Shown here piece after piece: positions 21,322 through 33,415 of a DNA stretch of 64,000 bases. Below the pieces are notes generated by a model. That model did not search any database. It was not told where the DNA came from and saw only the letters and a program-made list of their open reading frames with translations. Numbering within the stretch: the stretch's first letter is position 1; the number at the start of each line of letters is the position of its first letter. The DNA is from Muricea muricata (taxonomy: Eukaryota; Cnidaria; Anthozoa; Malacalcyonacea; Plexauridae), in the NCBI GenBank assembly GCA_963855995.1, contig OY979718.1, forward strand, positions 28,739,282-28,803,281. The letters run 5' to 3'. A program made the translations under genes and the position numbers.

Positions 21322-21771
21322 GTAAGTGAATTCATTAAATCTACAGTACCTTAACTACAATATTGCAAGCTAGTGAGAGATTGCATTTACATGCATGTAC
21401 AATCATTGACACGGTTATCACCATTTGCCGTCGCGTACCAGTGCTGACCTTTGCTACCCATTAGCGTGTACAGCCCGACGATTTAGTTCCAATATTGTAG
21501 TAGAGACAATCAATTTCTAAAGAAATGAATAATGATGGTTTGCATTCCCGGCTAAATTATTGGACTGAGTACGCCCGTATCACCACCAGCTTCCGGGCGA
21601 AACCTTTGCTCGAAACGTTGTATAGGTAGACCCTGGGGGGGATTGCGTAATATTAAACATGATAGTTTGGCTTGATTTTAACAACTTTTCATGTACTAAT
21701 TTGAAATATACTGTTCGGCCATACGAACCATAAACTGAAAATAATGGATGGAATGAGGAAAAAATTGCCAT

Positions 21772-22891
21772 GAGAAGTATTTGGAAGCTTTATACTCTCC
21801 TTGGGCATTGCTGAAGGCCAAACAGCCGAATGGTTAAGTTTTAGCCTGGGATATTTCTAGACTTTACATGATCATTAGAATAACCTTACATTGGTAAACT
21901 GAGTGTTAAATTTTCATCTCGATCACAGCAGGTTGTCGACAACATCAGAAAGGGCCGCAAATTATACAAACATTTTTCAATTTGCTCCACTCACGCAGTC
22001 ATCAACCCTAAATATGCTAGATTAAAAACCTACAGGTGCCTTGGCTTACCACGATGTTGATCATCGATCTCATACATCCAACTATGTCTATGTGCCCTTG
22101 AGTGCTCTTCGGTTAAATTAGAGATTTTCAATGCGATTTTACAACTTCGTCCCCCCCCCCCCTCCCTTCCAGGTTTTCTGTATTCTGTGGTGGGAATCTA
22201 TTTCGTTTCGCTGCCATCTGTCTACAACTAGCTAAATGTACACAAATCTATAGATTTTTTGGCCACTTATTACAAATATCAATGTTGTCACGCACACAAA
22301 CCTGTAGTTTTTAAGTATATTACCAACAAATATCAACAATTTTAACTTTTTCAAAACAACACGCCCCCATTTTTATCTCAGGATGCGTCATGCAATCTAT
22401 TGTATACTCGCTCGTGTATTATTAGTCTTCTGCTGTTCTCGCACACTACTTTACGCTGTTACACGCTATTTTAGGGTGTGGAATTAGAGTGCAACTGAAA
22501 ATTAGCTGTTGATAACGTCCCTAAACGATGTTTTCAAGTTTTTTGGCTTTTCGCCAAAGAAATTAAATGTGGCAATATGATTTGGAATACACAGTTACTT
22601 TTCAAAGAAGCATTTCGTTTAAGGTAGAACATTTAAAGTGGCTGAAAATAAAAATACAAGATCTTGGGCCGCCTCTAAAATACAAGGTCTTCGGTTGCAA
22701 CTGCCAAATTAGCTGCAAATTAATTGCCAAAAAATACAGATAACCATCACTTAAAAGTTGCTCATTTCTCAACAAATTTGAGATGGTCTATGCTGTGGCT
22801 TTTCCTTTTCCTAAAAGCAATAATCGATATCTATCCTAACTACAGAAACCTGTATTAAATAATCACATAACGTATTTGTGAAACAAACTGT
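21772..22891. other. Intron sequence, nothing recognised
   Basis: Start of the 13.6-kb last intron. Contains a poly-C run at 22150-22162 and AT-rich DNA. No coding or structured element seen. Confidence 0.5.
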
Positions 22892-22899
22892 TTGAAGAG

Positions 22900-23413
22900 A
22901 CTATATTCTATTATATTTTACTTTAAGTCACTAAAACCTTTTTCACCTGAAAAAGCATTAACGCCTGGGAAACAACGGCACAACTCTTCCCCAAGAACAT
23001 CAGAACCTGCATTTACATGTCTTTTATATGCGGCTTTTCTATCCTCCGCCAACAGGTGCTTTTGCGCCCATCATTCGCCGCATTGCAGTGCAAGGGAGAA
23101 TTTTATCGCAAGTGTTCATTGCCTGTTTAACATGCAAAACATCCCAGTATCTGCCTCTTCATGATCGCTTTTCAACGCAACACACTCATCACAAACAACA
23201 GCACCATTTTCAGCAGGACAATTTATGACATTTTTGTTTTGACGTGGTAAACATATTTGAAACGCCTTGCATTTTCGAGTAATTATACGTTCTCCAATCT
23301 TCACTCAAGAGCATCATAAGTGATTTTTTATTTTCCCCGCAACTCATATATTTCTTCCACTGCCTTGAAATGGGTTGATGTATACCAACAACGGGAGGTC
23401 TTTGCACGCTCAA
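22900..23413 (-). pseudogene. Decayed transposon-associated protein fragment
   Basis: The minus strand reads 'QPISRQWKKYMSCGENKKSL', then '..LSEDWRTYNYSKMQGV', 'PAENGAVVCDECVALKSDHE', and 'EADTGMF'. The series '..QWKKfl..g.NK..L..Fl...W', then '..HEEADTR....HA' is one I associate with a large uncharacterised repeat-like protein family in cnidarians and other invertebrates. Several frame changes and stops follow. The family name and activity are not known to me, so this call rests on recalled pattern only. Confidence 0.5.
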
Positions 23414-23635
23414 ATCGTCTACTTGTTTCCGCTTAATTCTTAATGCTCAAATCGGGTTAGCAATCTGCCACGAAATCCAGCCTTCACGCATTGCATTGCT
23501 TTGCAAGCTTAACAAGCATTTCAAATATTGCATCTGACAACTCACCAAAGGTGAGAAATAATATCCAAATGAATAAAACAAAAAAAAATTTAGTTTCGTT
23601 AATACTGCAAATCATTTTTTTAAAATACTTTTTAA

Positions 23636-24854
23636 GGTGGCTCCCTACGGTTTTAGTTAAAAACTGCATTGTAGCCGTTAAGACCGTCTCATTTCTGCAT
23701 CTTTCATTATAAAACTATGAAATTCAGTACAAGTGTTATTGAAGTCTTGCTGAAGATTTTAAATTGGTGATTTTGCGCTAGAAGATGGTTGCCATGGCAA
23801 CAAATAGATAAGAATATGGCTTGCGTTTCGTCTTCTTTCCGCAATTTTCGAGATTTCCTTCGGTGAATTATTTTTTAATTGAACATGTTGTATGGTACTG
23901 ACGTAAGGGTTTCACTTACACACTTTAAAAAATTCTATCAATAGGTTTTTTTATTATCCTGCAAAATGTCTAAAATCAATATAAAAAAAAATTTCTTTGA
24001 TAAAATTTTTAGAAAAAATGACATTTCAAGCACTTGATCGATGGTAATTGATGAGCAAAATTTTAAAAAAATTCAGCGAAGGAAACGGGCAAAATTTACA
24101 GTTTAACTTCATATATTTTTGCTTTGACGTCATAAAATTTTTGAAACCCGTTTTTCACGCGTAGAGTCTGGCACATTTCGTGGACGGCAACCAGAACAGC
24201 GAGAAATGCGTGTTTTTGATAATAGCCGTAGTATTTTTTCGTTTGAAATTTTTGGTTTAACCTTATTTAAGAAGAGATTAAAAAGACATTCATATTGCCA
24301 AAAAGTAAAAATAAGACATAATAAGGCATCAAATCAAACCACTGCTTTTTAAATTTATTCTCGTCATGAAAACCGATGTACGAAAATATTATCGAAACTC
24401 ATGACTGTATGCACGACAGTTATAAGACTATGTTATTAAAACACAACAGACATCCGACCTTAATTAAACAAGAAAACTTACATAAGCTTCGGTAACATTT
24501 CAGAAGAGCCATGAAGTCGATAAATACAGTACAAAATGGTTCAGTCGGGGTCCATACACTTTCGTAAAATTGCGACAAAAATTATAATACCAGACATAAA
24601 AAAGCGCCTAAAAATTGTTTTAAAACTGATTTAAAGCACCTAATACTTGAACTTGGAAACACAAACGATTGCAAGGAAGAACTGTCGTCTTTTGTGTGTA
24701 GAAAAACAAAAATATCGGCAAAAACAATGTTTTCAACTTTGAATGTGAAAAATTTTATTATAGTTGGCCACGAACATTCCACTCGTGATTCGCGCGGACA
24801 GCGTCTGATCTCTATAAATCCGGTTATAACTGAACAAAACCATAGGGAGCCACC
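23636..24854. mobile_element. Non-autonomous DNA transposon with TTAA target sites
   Basis: Inverted ends GGTGGCTCCCTACGGTTTT (23636) and the inverse ending at 24854, flanked by TTAA at 23632-23635 and 24855-24858. TTAA duplication is used by piggyBac and Kolobok superfamilies. 1219 bp, AT-rich interior without a transposase. Confidence 0.85.
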
Positions 24855-24858
24855 TTAA

Positions 24859-25274
24859 TAGATTTCAGACAACAATTTTTTCACATTTATGGGAGACTCT
24901 GTATGACCTATGTTTATTTAGTAAAATCACGCCAATTACAAAAACAAAGCCATAAAGACGAAATGAAATCTTAGCAATGTTCTTCGGTTACAAAGTATTG
25001 CGTATTTGCCAACTAAAATAACACAGAAGCAACGCCTAGTTTTGTAATACCGTATCATTTCTAGCTTGAAGAACGGCCATTTCTATTATTATAGCATTGT
25101 CATGAAAGTTACTGATGTCAGTTTCAACGGGTCCAGCTTCATCCTCGATGATTTTTAGTAGTCGACTTGGCAGTTTTGATGAGACCTCCTGTTAAAACGA
25201 GTTTCTTTATTTCCTCATGCGATGTAGACATCGAAACTGATATTGAAGTTGTATCAGCAAAACTTGTCACAAGA
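24859..25274. other. Junction region downstream of the LINE
   Basis: No coding feature recognised. The minus-strand frame 25375-25139 overlaps the LINE end and continues into unrelated sequence, so the LINE's 3' part (thumb end, 3' UTR, tail) has been lost here. Confidence 0.45.
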
Positions 25275-26996
25275 TCAAAACTGAAATACGTAATTCCATA
25301 CCTCACAACAGTATTCCAGAATAGAACGTATAAGCGCGAAGTATATGTTGGTAAGATTAGCAGGAGGGATACCACCGCGGCATAATACCCGAAGACCGTA
25401 TAACCGTTTGGAGGCCTTGGTGATGATTGATCGAATTTGCTCGTCCCATTTAAGATTATTTTGAATAATTAAACCCAACACTTTGTGCGATTGTACCGTT
25501 TCTACCACGTGACCATCAATTGTCAAAGATGGTAGCTGCGGAGTTTCTTTAAGAAAGGAAACCTGGAGTTCTTTGCACTTTTTGGCATTCAATTTCATAC
25601 AATTGTAAGTTGCCCATGAATCGATAGAATCAAGAGTTGACTGAGTGACCGAGAAGCTGTTCGATGTAAGATTTTCAGAAGATGAGACATCGTCTACAAA
25701 TTTCCACATTTTCGTGCCTGGGGAATTTACTCTTAAGTCATTAATCATAATGAGGAACAATATTGGACCAAGTTTAGTCCCTTGAGGAACCATGGCTGTC
25801 ACTGGGAGCCAACTTGAAAAGGATTCTTCAATTTTAACTCGTTGTCTTCGATCACAAAGAAAGTTTATAATCCAGGGTATTAAAGACCGCCTAACGCCCA
25901 GGTCTAGCAGTTTTTCAATGAGAATATTGTATCCAATGCGGTTGAAGGCCTTCGAGAAATCCAAGAAACTAATACGAATGTATTTACCATTGGAATCCGA
26001 ATCCAAGTGAGAGAGCCAAGAGTGGAGCATGTCAAGGGGGCAATAGGTGGTCGACGTTCCTTTCAAACAGCCAAATTGGCAGGGGTCAATCTTTCCCTTG
26101 ACGTCGTCAATTAGCCAACTTACAACAAAGTCTTCCAGCAGTTTGTAGAGGCAAGAGGTCAACGATATTGGTCTGGTATCTCCTTCACATTCAGGTTGTT
26201 GTACCTTCGGGATTGGAATGATATTGGATTCTTTCCAAATTCTCGGGACGACGCTAGAGGAAAGGGATGCATTAAAAATGGTGGTAACTGGATCGGCTAG
26301 CACGTGAGCGAAATCTTTTAGAAATCGACTTGGTACATTATCAAGTCCTGTTGCTTAAAAAGGTTGGAGGGCCAATAGTTTTAGACAGACTTCGTAAGGT
26401 TGAACGGATAAAAAGGCGTCATTAGCCGGTAAGAATGCGGGCAGTAAATTTACGTCAAATGTCGGAATATCCGCATTGCCAGAGACGTAAAATTCGTTAA
26501 GGGCACTTGCTAGTTGCTCGTCGTTCAGAGTTTCCCCGTTTCTTTCTAAAGACAAATGTTTTGTTTTCTCAGGTTTACCGGACATTTTGTTGACCATTTT
26601 CCACCATCTACGACTGTCAGTGTTTCTTAGATGCTGGACTTTATTCTTATAAAAGGACTTTTTTCTTTCCCTTATTTCGTATTGGACCTTGCGTCTTAGT
26701 GAGAGCCAAAGGGGATTGTTTCTGCTATGGAATGCTTTCTGACGGTCTCTTATGAGGGTTTTAATGGCTGGTGTTACCCAAGGTTTATCGGAATGGTGGA
26801 ATTTTACCAACTTAGGAGGAAATATACGGTCAATTGCTTGCACAAATTGTGATGTAAAAGATGGTGCTAGATCGTCAACTGTGGCTGTAGGCCCAAGTTC
26901 ATTGAACCAATCATGGCTTGTAGCCCATCTCCCAAAAGCGTCAATACAAGATCGATGGTATCGACGTACCAAACGTTTAGTAGACTTGGTGTGCAA
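25275..26996 (-). pseudogene. LINE reverse transcriptase (ORF2, C-terminal part)
   Basis: 26996-26355 carries the linker '..PWVTPAIKTLIRDRQKAF' and 'RRWWKMVNKMSG'. 26303-25275 is a 342-residue open frame with RT motifs: 'ESNIIPIPK', 'DTRPISLTS', 'LDFSKAFNRIGYN' (motif A; Asp, then Phe-Asn for the usual Phe-Asp), 'VPQGTKLGPILFLIMINDL' (motif B) and 'KFVDDVSSSE' (motif C, FVDD). A stop near 26350 separates the two frames, and the thumb end is cut at 25275. The motif order and spacing place it in the CR1/L2/Rex1-like jockey group. Confidence 0.93.
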
Positions 26997-27092
26997 ACTT
27001 GGGTTTGACTTCGTTAAGTCGGGAGACCATGTGACAATATTGTGATCCGAGGATCCAAGTGGGGCTAGAACTTGGGGGGCTTCATAAAGATT

Positions 27093-27795
27093 TTATAGGT
27101 TGGTAATTATGAGACTTAGAATAGCCGAGCCTCTCGTGGGTGCCTGAACCAATTGCTTTAAGTTATGTCTTGATAAATGGTTCGCTGTTTGGAAATCGTT
27201 AAAATCGCCTAGGATAACAAGGCCGCAATTGGGATATTGGTTGCATAGAGTATCCGCGCTACTGGTTAAATATTCGTTTAGGAGGTAATGTTCATGTTCG
27301 GGCAACCCAGGTGGGTGGTAGACCACACAGACTGCAATGCCTGAAAGGGGTCTAGGTAGGCGAGTGGGGGCGTAGCCAAAGCCACAAGCACTCAAAATTG
27401 TCGCTTTCAAGGTCAATTCGACGCTTAGCATGGATATGCTCAGAGAGATGTACACAAACCCCACCTCCACGTCGATGAGGGCGATCCCTTCGGAAAATGT
27501 TATAACCCCTAATTGAAACAAGGTTATCTTCTATATCGTCGTTCAACCATGTTTCCGTCACAGCCACCAAATTTACTGAGTTCACAGATAGATTTGCGAT
27601 AAGTTCATCAACCTTTGGTAAAAGGGAACGTGCGTTTATTAAAACCAATTTTGGGAGCCTGGATTTCGTAACCTTGTTCGTTTCAACATGGATACACCGT
27701 CTTACTCGTATTAAGTTAGATGCGTTCCGCATATTTTGCTTAGGTCTGTGACGACGGTTACGGTAAGAAATTCTGACTGGGATTGTGTGAGCCAT
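27093..27795 (-). pseudogene. LINE apurinic-type endonuclease (ORF2, N-terminal part)
   Basis: 27795-27352 reads 'LVLINARSLLPKVDEL' (family 'NarSl.nK'), 'VAVTETWLND' (catalytic glutamate), 'GYNIFRRDRPHRRGGGVCV'. After a frame change near 27360, 27521-27093 reads 'VCVVYHPPG' and 'LVILGDFND' (catalytic GDFN). These are the metal- and DNA-binding motifs of the exonuclease/endonuclease/phosphatase fold. Its ATG (27793-27795) overlaps the ORF1 stop by one base. Confidence 0.93.
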
Positions 27796-28993
27796 TATAC
27801 AAATGTAGAAAGAGTTCCGTTATGGGTCAGATTAATTTCCCTCACCAAAGGGTTCTTGATGTCATCCTTTGCACGCCAGGGTTTGCAGGTAACATATTTA
27901 GGCCAGAAGTTTTCTTCTTGCACTAGTGAACTGGCAGCCGAAGGGACATGAATCTTCGATGAGAGTACTCCTCTACGACGACTGGGGAAAATAGATATAT
28001 ATGTTGGAATTATGTTTTTCTTATTTAGATAAGAAAGGATCTGGTTTTCATTCACATTTTCTGCGATGCCAGTTAGAAAAAATTTCTTTGTTTTTCTTCG
28101 CTTGCGTTCCACCCCAATAAAGCCGTCTGGATCGCAAGACATCTCCTTGGTTTTGCATGGTGATTTTTGAGAGATAGATTTGTGTTTATTGCTTGTAACA
28201 GTCTCGCAAGATGACGCTATATCTGCGTACGTTAACATATATCCTTGCGTTGGGGTTTGCTCAACGTTTAGTACTTTATTATTAGATTTTAACCGTTCAG
28301 TTGCACTAAAGTCAGTCTGTTCGTTAGGGGCAAGAGAGCTAACATCAACAGCTTCGCTTGCACCATGGGTGGATTCTTGGTTACCATGTTCAAAACCAGT
28401 TATATAATTAACTGGTTCCGATGCGTTGCTAACGTTAAGATTTGTAAATTCGTTTGACCCACTGGGACTATCATCTATTGCTTTGTTGCCATCGCAAATG
28501 GTTTCGTGATTACCATATTCAAATGCCTCTCTCGCTGTATTCAAAGTTATATCGCAATGGACGGCTTATATTTATCCATAAAGTTCTGGAGTTGCGACAT
28601 CGCAGATGTTATGTGAGTGATCGTTCCTGATAAAGCTTAGATCGCTTCTGAATTCACCGACTGGCCCCGTTGGAGGTCTCCGAGAGTATCACAGACGGCA
28701 GCCGATTGCATGCTTGGCTGCCGGTCGTCTGATATAGGTGCTTCGAAAGAACACATCAGCTTGCACAGACTTTGCATGATCTCGTTCGTTCTAGCTCCGT
28801 CAAGACGTAAAACATTCTTATTCTTTTTCCATAATATAGTAGAATCACCAAGAGTAAAAAGTTTTCTGTCCCCACCCGGCTGTGACCATGTTCCTTCAAG
28901 ATTTAGGTCGTCCTTTACGAACTGTTTCAACGATTCGTAGTCGCCAGACCATGCAAAACATAACTTTTCAAATAGTTTTGATGCCATAAGCAT
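27795..28993 (-). pseudogene. LINE ORF1
   Basis: Two frames, 28993-28637 and 28544-27795. The first starts 'MLMASKLFEKLCFAWSGDYE' and contains a short mixed alpha/beta-looking stretch ending 'TNEIMQSLCKLM'. The second has a low-complexity N/S/E-rich linker and then 'KKFFLTGIAENVNENQILSY', an RRM-like opening (beta strand then helix), followed by 'YISIFPSRRRGVLSSKIHV', with the basic stretch expected of an RNA-binding ORF1 protein. Stops around 28550-28630 separate them. Confidence 0.75.
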
Positions 28994-29046
28994 ATCAATC
29001 GTATGGCTTAGTTCAACTCCGATCCAAATTATAGATATGATAAATT

Positions 29047-30680
29047 ATGACCAATTCTCACCGCACTGTCCTGGATCCGCCACTGTACAGACCACCCAAC
29101 GCAGGTCAATCTTGGTGGGGGAACTTTAACTCGTTCCTAGAAGAAGTATCTTCCCGCTACATCAACATGATTATTTGTGGAGACTTCAACTTTCCGAAAC
29201 TCCATTGGCATTTTCCATCTGCTACTTCATCCGGTGATGACGTTACATTCACGGGACAATTAAATGATTTCTTCCTTACCCAAGTCAACACCTTGCCCAC
29301 ACGAGGAAAAAACGAATTAAACCAAGTTATCACCAGCCTACTACATCAGATCGAGAACATTTCCAAACTTAAGCCAATGGACAGTGGTTTGTTTACCGAT
29401 CATGATACAATTGTTTTCAACTTAAAAACATCATCCTGTTCTATCAGGAGTTCCAAAAGAAACAATTTTAGGTCCCATGCTGTTTCTATTATACACGATA
29501 CATCATCAGGCCTTGTCTTCAGCCAAGACAAATGCAAATGTCACCGTGTAACAGGAAAAAAGAATTCCATCAAACACGAGTACAAAATCAACAGCAAATC
29601 CCTGGTAGTCATCGAAAAAGAGAAAGATCGCTGTACTAAGGCAAACACGATGCTTGGTTTCCTACGTAGGGCTGCAATGTAAATTACAGATGTCAAGATA
29701 CGCCGCACACTCTACCTGTCAATTGTTCGCTCAACGTTAGGTTACGCTATTCAAGTCTTGTCACCAAAATCGATCGACTTAACTACGACGACAAAGCGAA
29801 TTCAACGACAAGCTACAAATTTCATTTGAAGTTACCATTCGTGTGCGCAGAAACGTACAAAGACAGATTGATTACCTTAAAGTTACTCTCAAACACCAAC
29901 TGGCACGAATACCTTGATATTATGTTTTTCTTTAAAGCCATAGACAATTTTGTAACTATCGTATCTCGAATGAAGTCCTTCCGCAGCCGATTATCTCATC
30001 AAGGGCTTACTAGAACCACAGTCGACACGAACGTGCTTTTGCTCCGTTCTCGCAAATGTAAGACGCTGACATATCAACGCTCCTTCTTCATCAGAGTGGT
30101 AAGAACTTACAACTCTCTTCCAGAAAGTCTAATGCAAAAGGATCTATCGCTGGTACGATTTAGATCATTGTTACTAGACATCTACCACAACGCTACCAGG
30201 GCAGTCTACAATGTGGACGATGTTAGAACATGGAAGACTGTTTTCATTAAAATGCAACATATCGCGCAAACTCAAGCAGCAATTAACGTGCTGCTATTAG
30301 CACATGTTAAGTAAAACAGTTTCAATTCATATGTTAGTTACGTTTTTCCCATACACAAGGGCGCACAGTAATTGGCTTCAAGCTGTTGTGGTGTCCCCGC
30401 CTTTCAGTTGTTGTTTTTATGTTACCTTTGTTCAACCTCGAAGCGTACGGCTTGTGCACCTTCTCTTTGTATGTGTGGTCTACATATATGCCAGGTTTTT
30501 GAGTGAATTTCCTATTTTCCAAATTTTGGCTCTTAAATTTAAGCTATAAATGACGACATGAGTTTTGCTGTTTTTTTTTGACGTCTGCGCCTTGGGGTTG
30601 AACAGAAATGGTTGTGTACCTGCATGTTGTTTGTTTGCGTAATTATAGGCGAAGCTAAATAAATAGATAAATAAATAGTT
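29047..30680 (+). pseudogene. Internally deleted LINE of another family
   Basis: 29047-29250 reads 'MIICGDFNFPKLHW' (endonuclease GDFN motif). At about 29443 another frame gives 'GVPKETILGPMLFLLY', RT motif B. 29826-30314 gives the post-RT domain '..SYQ..SFFIRVVRTYNSLPESL', as in many LINEs. RT motifs A and C are missing, so at least two internal deletions occurred. The copy ends in 'TAAATAAATAGATAAATAAATAG' type tail at 30656-30680. Plus strand, so opposite to the LINE just left of it. Confidence 0.85.
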
Positions 30681-30972
30681 ACCTTGTGATGTTTATTTGC
30701 TGATCATCTAAAACTTCACCTTTAATTCCCGTGTCACGCTGCGACGTTTCACTATCTTCATTTGATAAATAATTCTCTGCTACGTTACTTCGTGGGGCAT
30801 CATGAAGACTACCACTTGCACGATAGCGTTTTAAAAATCGACTGACAGACATGCGAGAGACTTTTATTCCTTCCTTCGCCAAAATTCTCGTGACAGCAAT
30901 GACACTTCAATTCGCTTCCGTAGAGAGAGAAACGACTCGGCTTCGAGCATATAACGACAGCTTTCCCATTAT
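30679..30972 (-). pseudogene. Tc1-like transposase N-terminal scrap
   Basis: The minus strand from ATG 30972 reads 'MGKLSLYARSRVVSLSTEAN', a stop, and then 'SVIAVTRILAKEGIKVSRMS' and 'VSRFLKRYRASGSLHDAPRS'. This is the paired-like helix-turn-helix of Tc1/mariner transposases, ending in the typical '..tGs..d.pRsG'. The DDE catalytic region does not follow. About 95 codons. Confidence 0.7.
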
Positions 30973-31134
30973 TGAAATAAAATATAAACCAACTTAAGCG
31001 AAGAACAGCTTCTCAGACACGCACAAAAGAACAGAATACAATGTATGGGTGTTTAGTGACAGAACCGAAGCCGAAGTCGGGCTATTATCGTATTCTTCCG
31101 TAAATTGAGATCAATCTCAGTAACAGTGGGAAGC

Positions 31135-31210
31135 ACGCGGTCGATACGAGGGCGGCACGCGGGCGAACCGCGGTTGGCCCGCAAGCGAGCCGCCCTCGTG
31201 TCGACCGCGT
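31135..31210. repeat. GC-rich perfect-arm hairpin
   Basis: Arms of 22 bp with one mismatch, ACGCGGTCGATACGAGGGCG... and its inverse, around a 32-bp loop that also contains CCGCGG. CpG-dense and about three-quarters G+C, while the surroundings are AT-rich. The GC-rich stretch runs on to about 31270. No gene start recognised. Confidence 0.8.
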
Positions 31211-31271
31211 CGAGCAAGCAGGCGAATCGCGGTTAAGCTGTGGTTGGCACGCGGTTGACCGCGGTTTTCTG

Positions 31272-32289
31272 TTAAGTTACTTCTAGGCAGTACTGTACTT
31301 TTAGCATATACGATCACATTTTTGGTTCGCCTCTTTGGAATATGGAAAACCACCAGTAGGGGAAATCTTTCTAGCAATCTTTCTTTTAAGTGAAATTTCC
31401 TTTAGTTGGATGCATCAATTATGCCTTCGACCTCTTTGATCTTCACAATGTAAAAAATCTCGTTGTTGTTTATTATTCTAGCTATGAAAAATCGTTCACA
31501 AAATACGTCGAAGTATTCCTGACATGATTCGATATTTCTATTAAGAAGAGTCACGAGTTGCAAAGTTATTGTTAACATCTTCAAATTATCATCATGGAGT
31601 GACATTGTCGTGCCTACCTGCCCTGTCATTAAGAAACAACTTTTCGTTTTTACAGATTATGCAAATGTGAGGCAGAATGTTTCCATTTTGTTGTATGTTT
31701 AGGTATGTCAACAACTTTGATTGAGTCCGACCATACCTAAATATGGCATAAAATAATTAGTACATTGTGAGAAATTTTTCTTATTATTTCATCCTTACCT
31801 TGTGGTTCAGGTGCATTTTTATCCGAATCTGATAAATGTAACGCCAGGCGTTGCTTCTCACATCTGACCGTAGCTCATTTTATTAAAGTTTTGTTCGTAA
31901 ACTTGGAATAACACCCTCTGTGCTTTGCTGAATTTTGCTATTTTCGTCAACGTGTGTGTCTTCTCAGAAATTTGTGTCAAATTTCTCTACATTCCCTAGC
32001 AACATCGCTAAAGCAGTGAAAAGGCACACAGGCCGTGTTTTTTAAGCTGGAAGTATTTTGCGCACGTAGTATGTGCATCACAGTAGACGAAAAAAGACTG
32101 GAACGAGTATCTATATCGTATATTAAATGACGTATCTTCGAAAAAAAACTAGGCGGCGTGCTGTTTTGAAAAGGTAAAACTTGTCGATCTTTGATGGCAA
32201 TAAAAGTCATACTAAAAATCTGCAGGTTTGTGTGCGCGACAACATTGATATTTGTAATAAGCGGCCAGAAATCCATAGATTTATGTATA
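31272..32289. other. Intron sequence, nothing recognised
   Basis: Short unrelated frames on both strands, none resembling a known family. No structured repeat seen. Confidence 0.45.
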
Positions 32290-32544
32290 TTAAAGACGGG
32301 TTACAGTCCGTTCTGCGCATGTGTGTCGGTTTGTTACATTATATGCTCTTGTCATAAAGTAGTACCTGTCATGAATATATATTACCCGCACTGTACTTTT
32401 TCAAATGACGCGCAAAAATTGCAGAAATTGAATACTGCACTGCACCTTTTGTTTAATCATTATCAATGCATAATATGTCACACCATATTATCCCACCGAT
32501 ATCGGATGTAATTATCACTGGTATTATATCTTTTTCAAAACATC

Positions 32545-33415
32545 ATGGCTAAAGCTTTTGATAAGAGTTTTAATACTGTCGACGCACTCGAGATAAGCCA
32601 AAAAGAAGAGCTCATATCTGTGCAGAATTTCGACAATCGCGAATTGCATTCGGGAAAGAGGGAGACACTTTTGTTGGCGCAAAAGTTTGAGCCAGCATTG
32701 TTCGAGCGTGCGCCATGCAGGAAATTCCTTGTGCTTGAATAATCGCAGAGCGCAAGCAAGTGATAGTGATGATTCCTCTTCATCGGTGAGTTTCTTAACT
32801 TATATTTATACGATTATAGTAGTCTTTCACTGCGATTTTGTGCATAACGGTATGTTTCATAATCTTTATCTAAACGCTTTATACAAAGTGGCTTGAATAG
32901 TATTGAGAGAACTGATTTCAAACGTATTTTGTATGTAAAATTTCTCGTTTTGACCGTTTAACTTGCACACTACAGAAAGCTAAATTTGCATACACGTAGG
33001 CTGATAATATTGTAAACGTACTGTGTCTTGATTGATAGCAACTTTTTTCGTTAGGACTATACTTTGCCTAAAAATGATTCGGCGTACGAGGAAGAGGAAA
33101 ATTCAAGCAGAGGTAGAGCAGCTGCGAAAGCATGGGGACCTGGACGAGGAGCGACGGCAAGCTCCAGATTGGTGCAAAGGCAGAAACTGGGTTGTTATGC
33201 CAACATAGGAAGAGAACAAGTGTTGCACAAGCACACTGCGGCCTTGCATTTCAACAACACCACTTTTTCTCACAACTTGTCCTCAATCCAAATGTGCTTG
33301 ATCTTGCAATGCGTTTAGAGAAGATGTTCTTATGTTAGATAATATCAGGAACAGTGAAAAATTTAGACATGTGCACTACGTACAGGCTGGCAAAATGACA
33401 AACATTAGAAAATCA
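32545..33415 (+). pseudogene. P2X7 intracellular-domain-like protein, two-exon relic
   Basis: The first exon region (32545-32785) is open in two frames and ends '..ASDSDDSSSS' at a consensus donor GTGAGT (32786). An acceptor (TTCGTTAG, about 33055) precedes the second exon. There one frame reads 'RRQAPDWCKGRNWVVMPT', a stop, then 'EENKCC', which matches the cysteine-rich core of P2X7 C-terminal-like domains ('WC.C..C..MPt..E..CC'). Next frames give 'LVLNPNVLDLAMRLEKMF' and 'LDNIRNSEKFRHVHYVQ', also family-like. Two cysteines of the WC.C..C group are replaced, and frame breaks follow. In P2X7 this domain binds zinc and GDP; stand-alone copies are common in cnidarian genomes. Confidence 0.72.

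Larger units (their letters stand above)
25275..28993 (-). mobile_element. Nearly full-length CR1/L2-like LINE with two ORFs
   Basis: In minus order: ORF1 (28993-27795, one frame break), endonuclease (27795-27093), a linker, and reverse transcriptase (26996-25275). ORF1 stop and ORF2 start overlap as TAATG. The 3' end is truncated before the tail. Inserted antisense in the last intron of the SLC36-like gene. A related copy is at 47027-49760. Confidence 0.9.
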
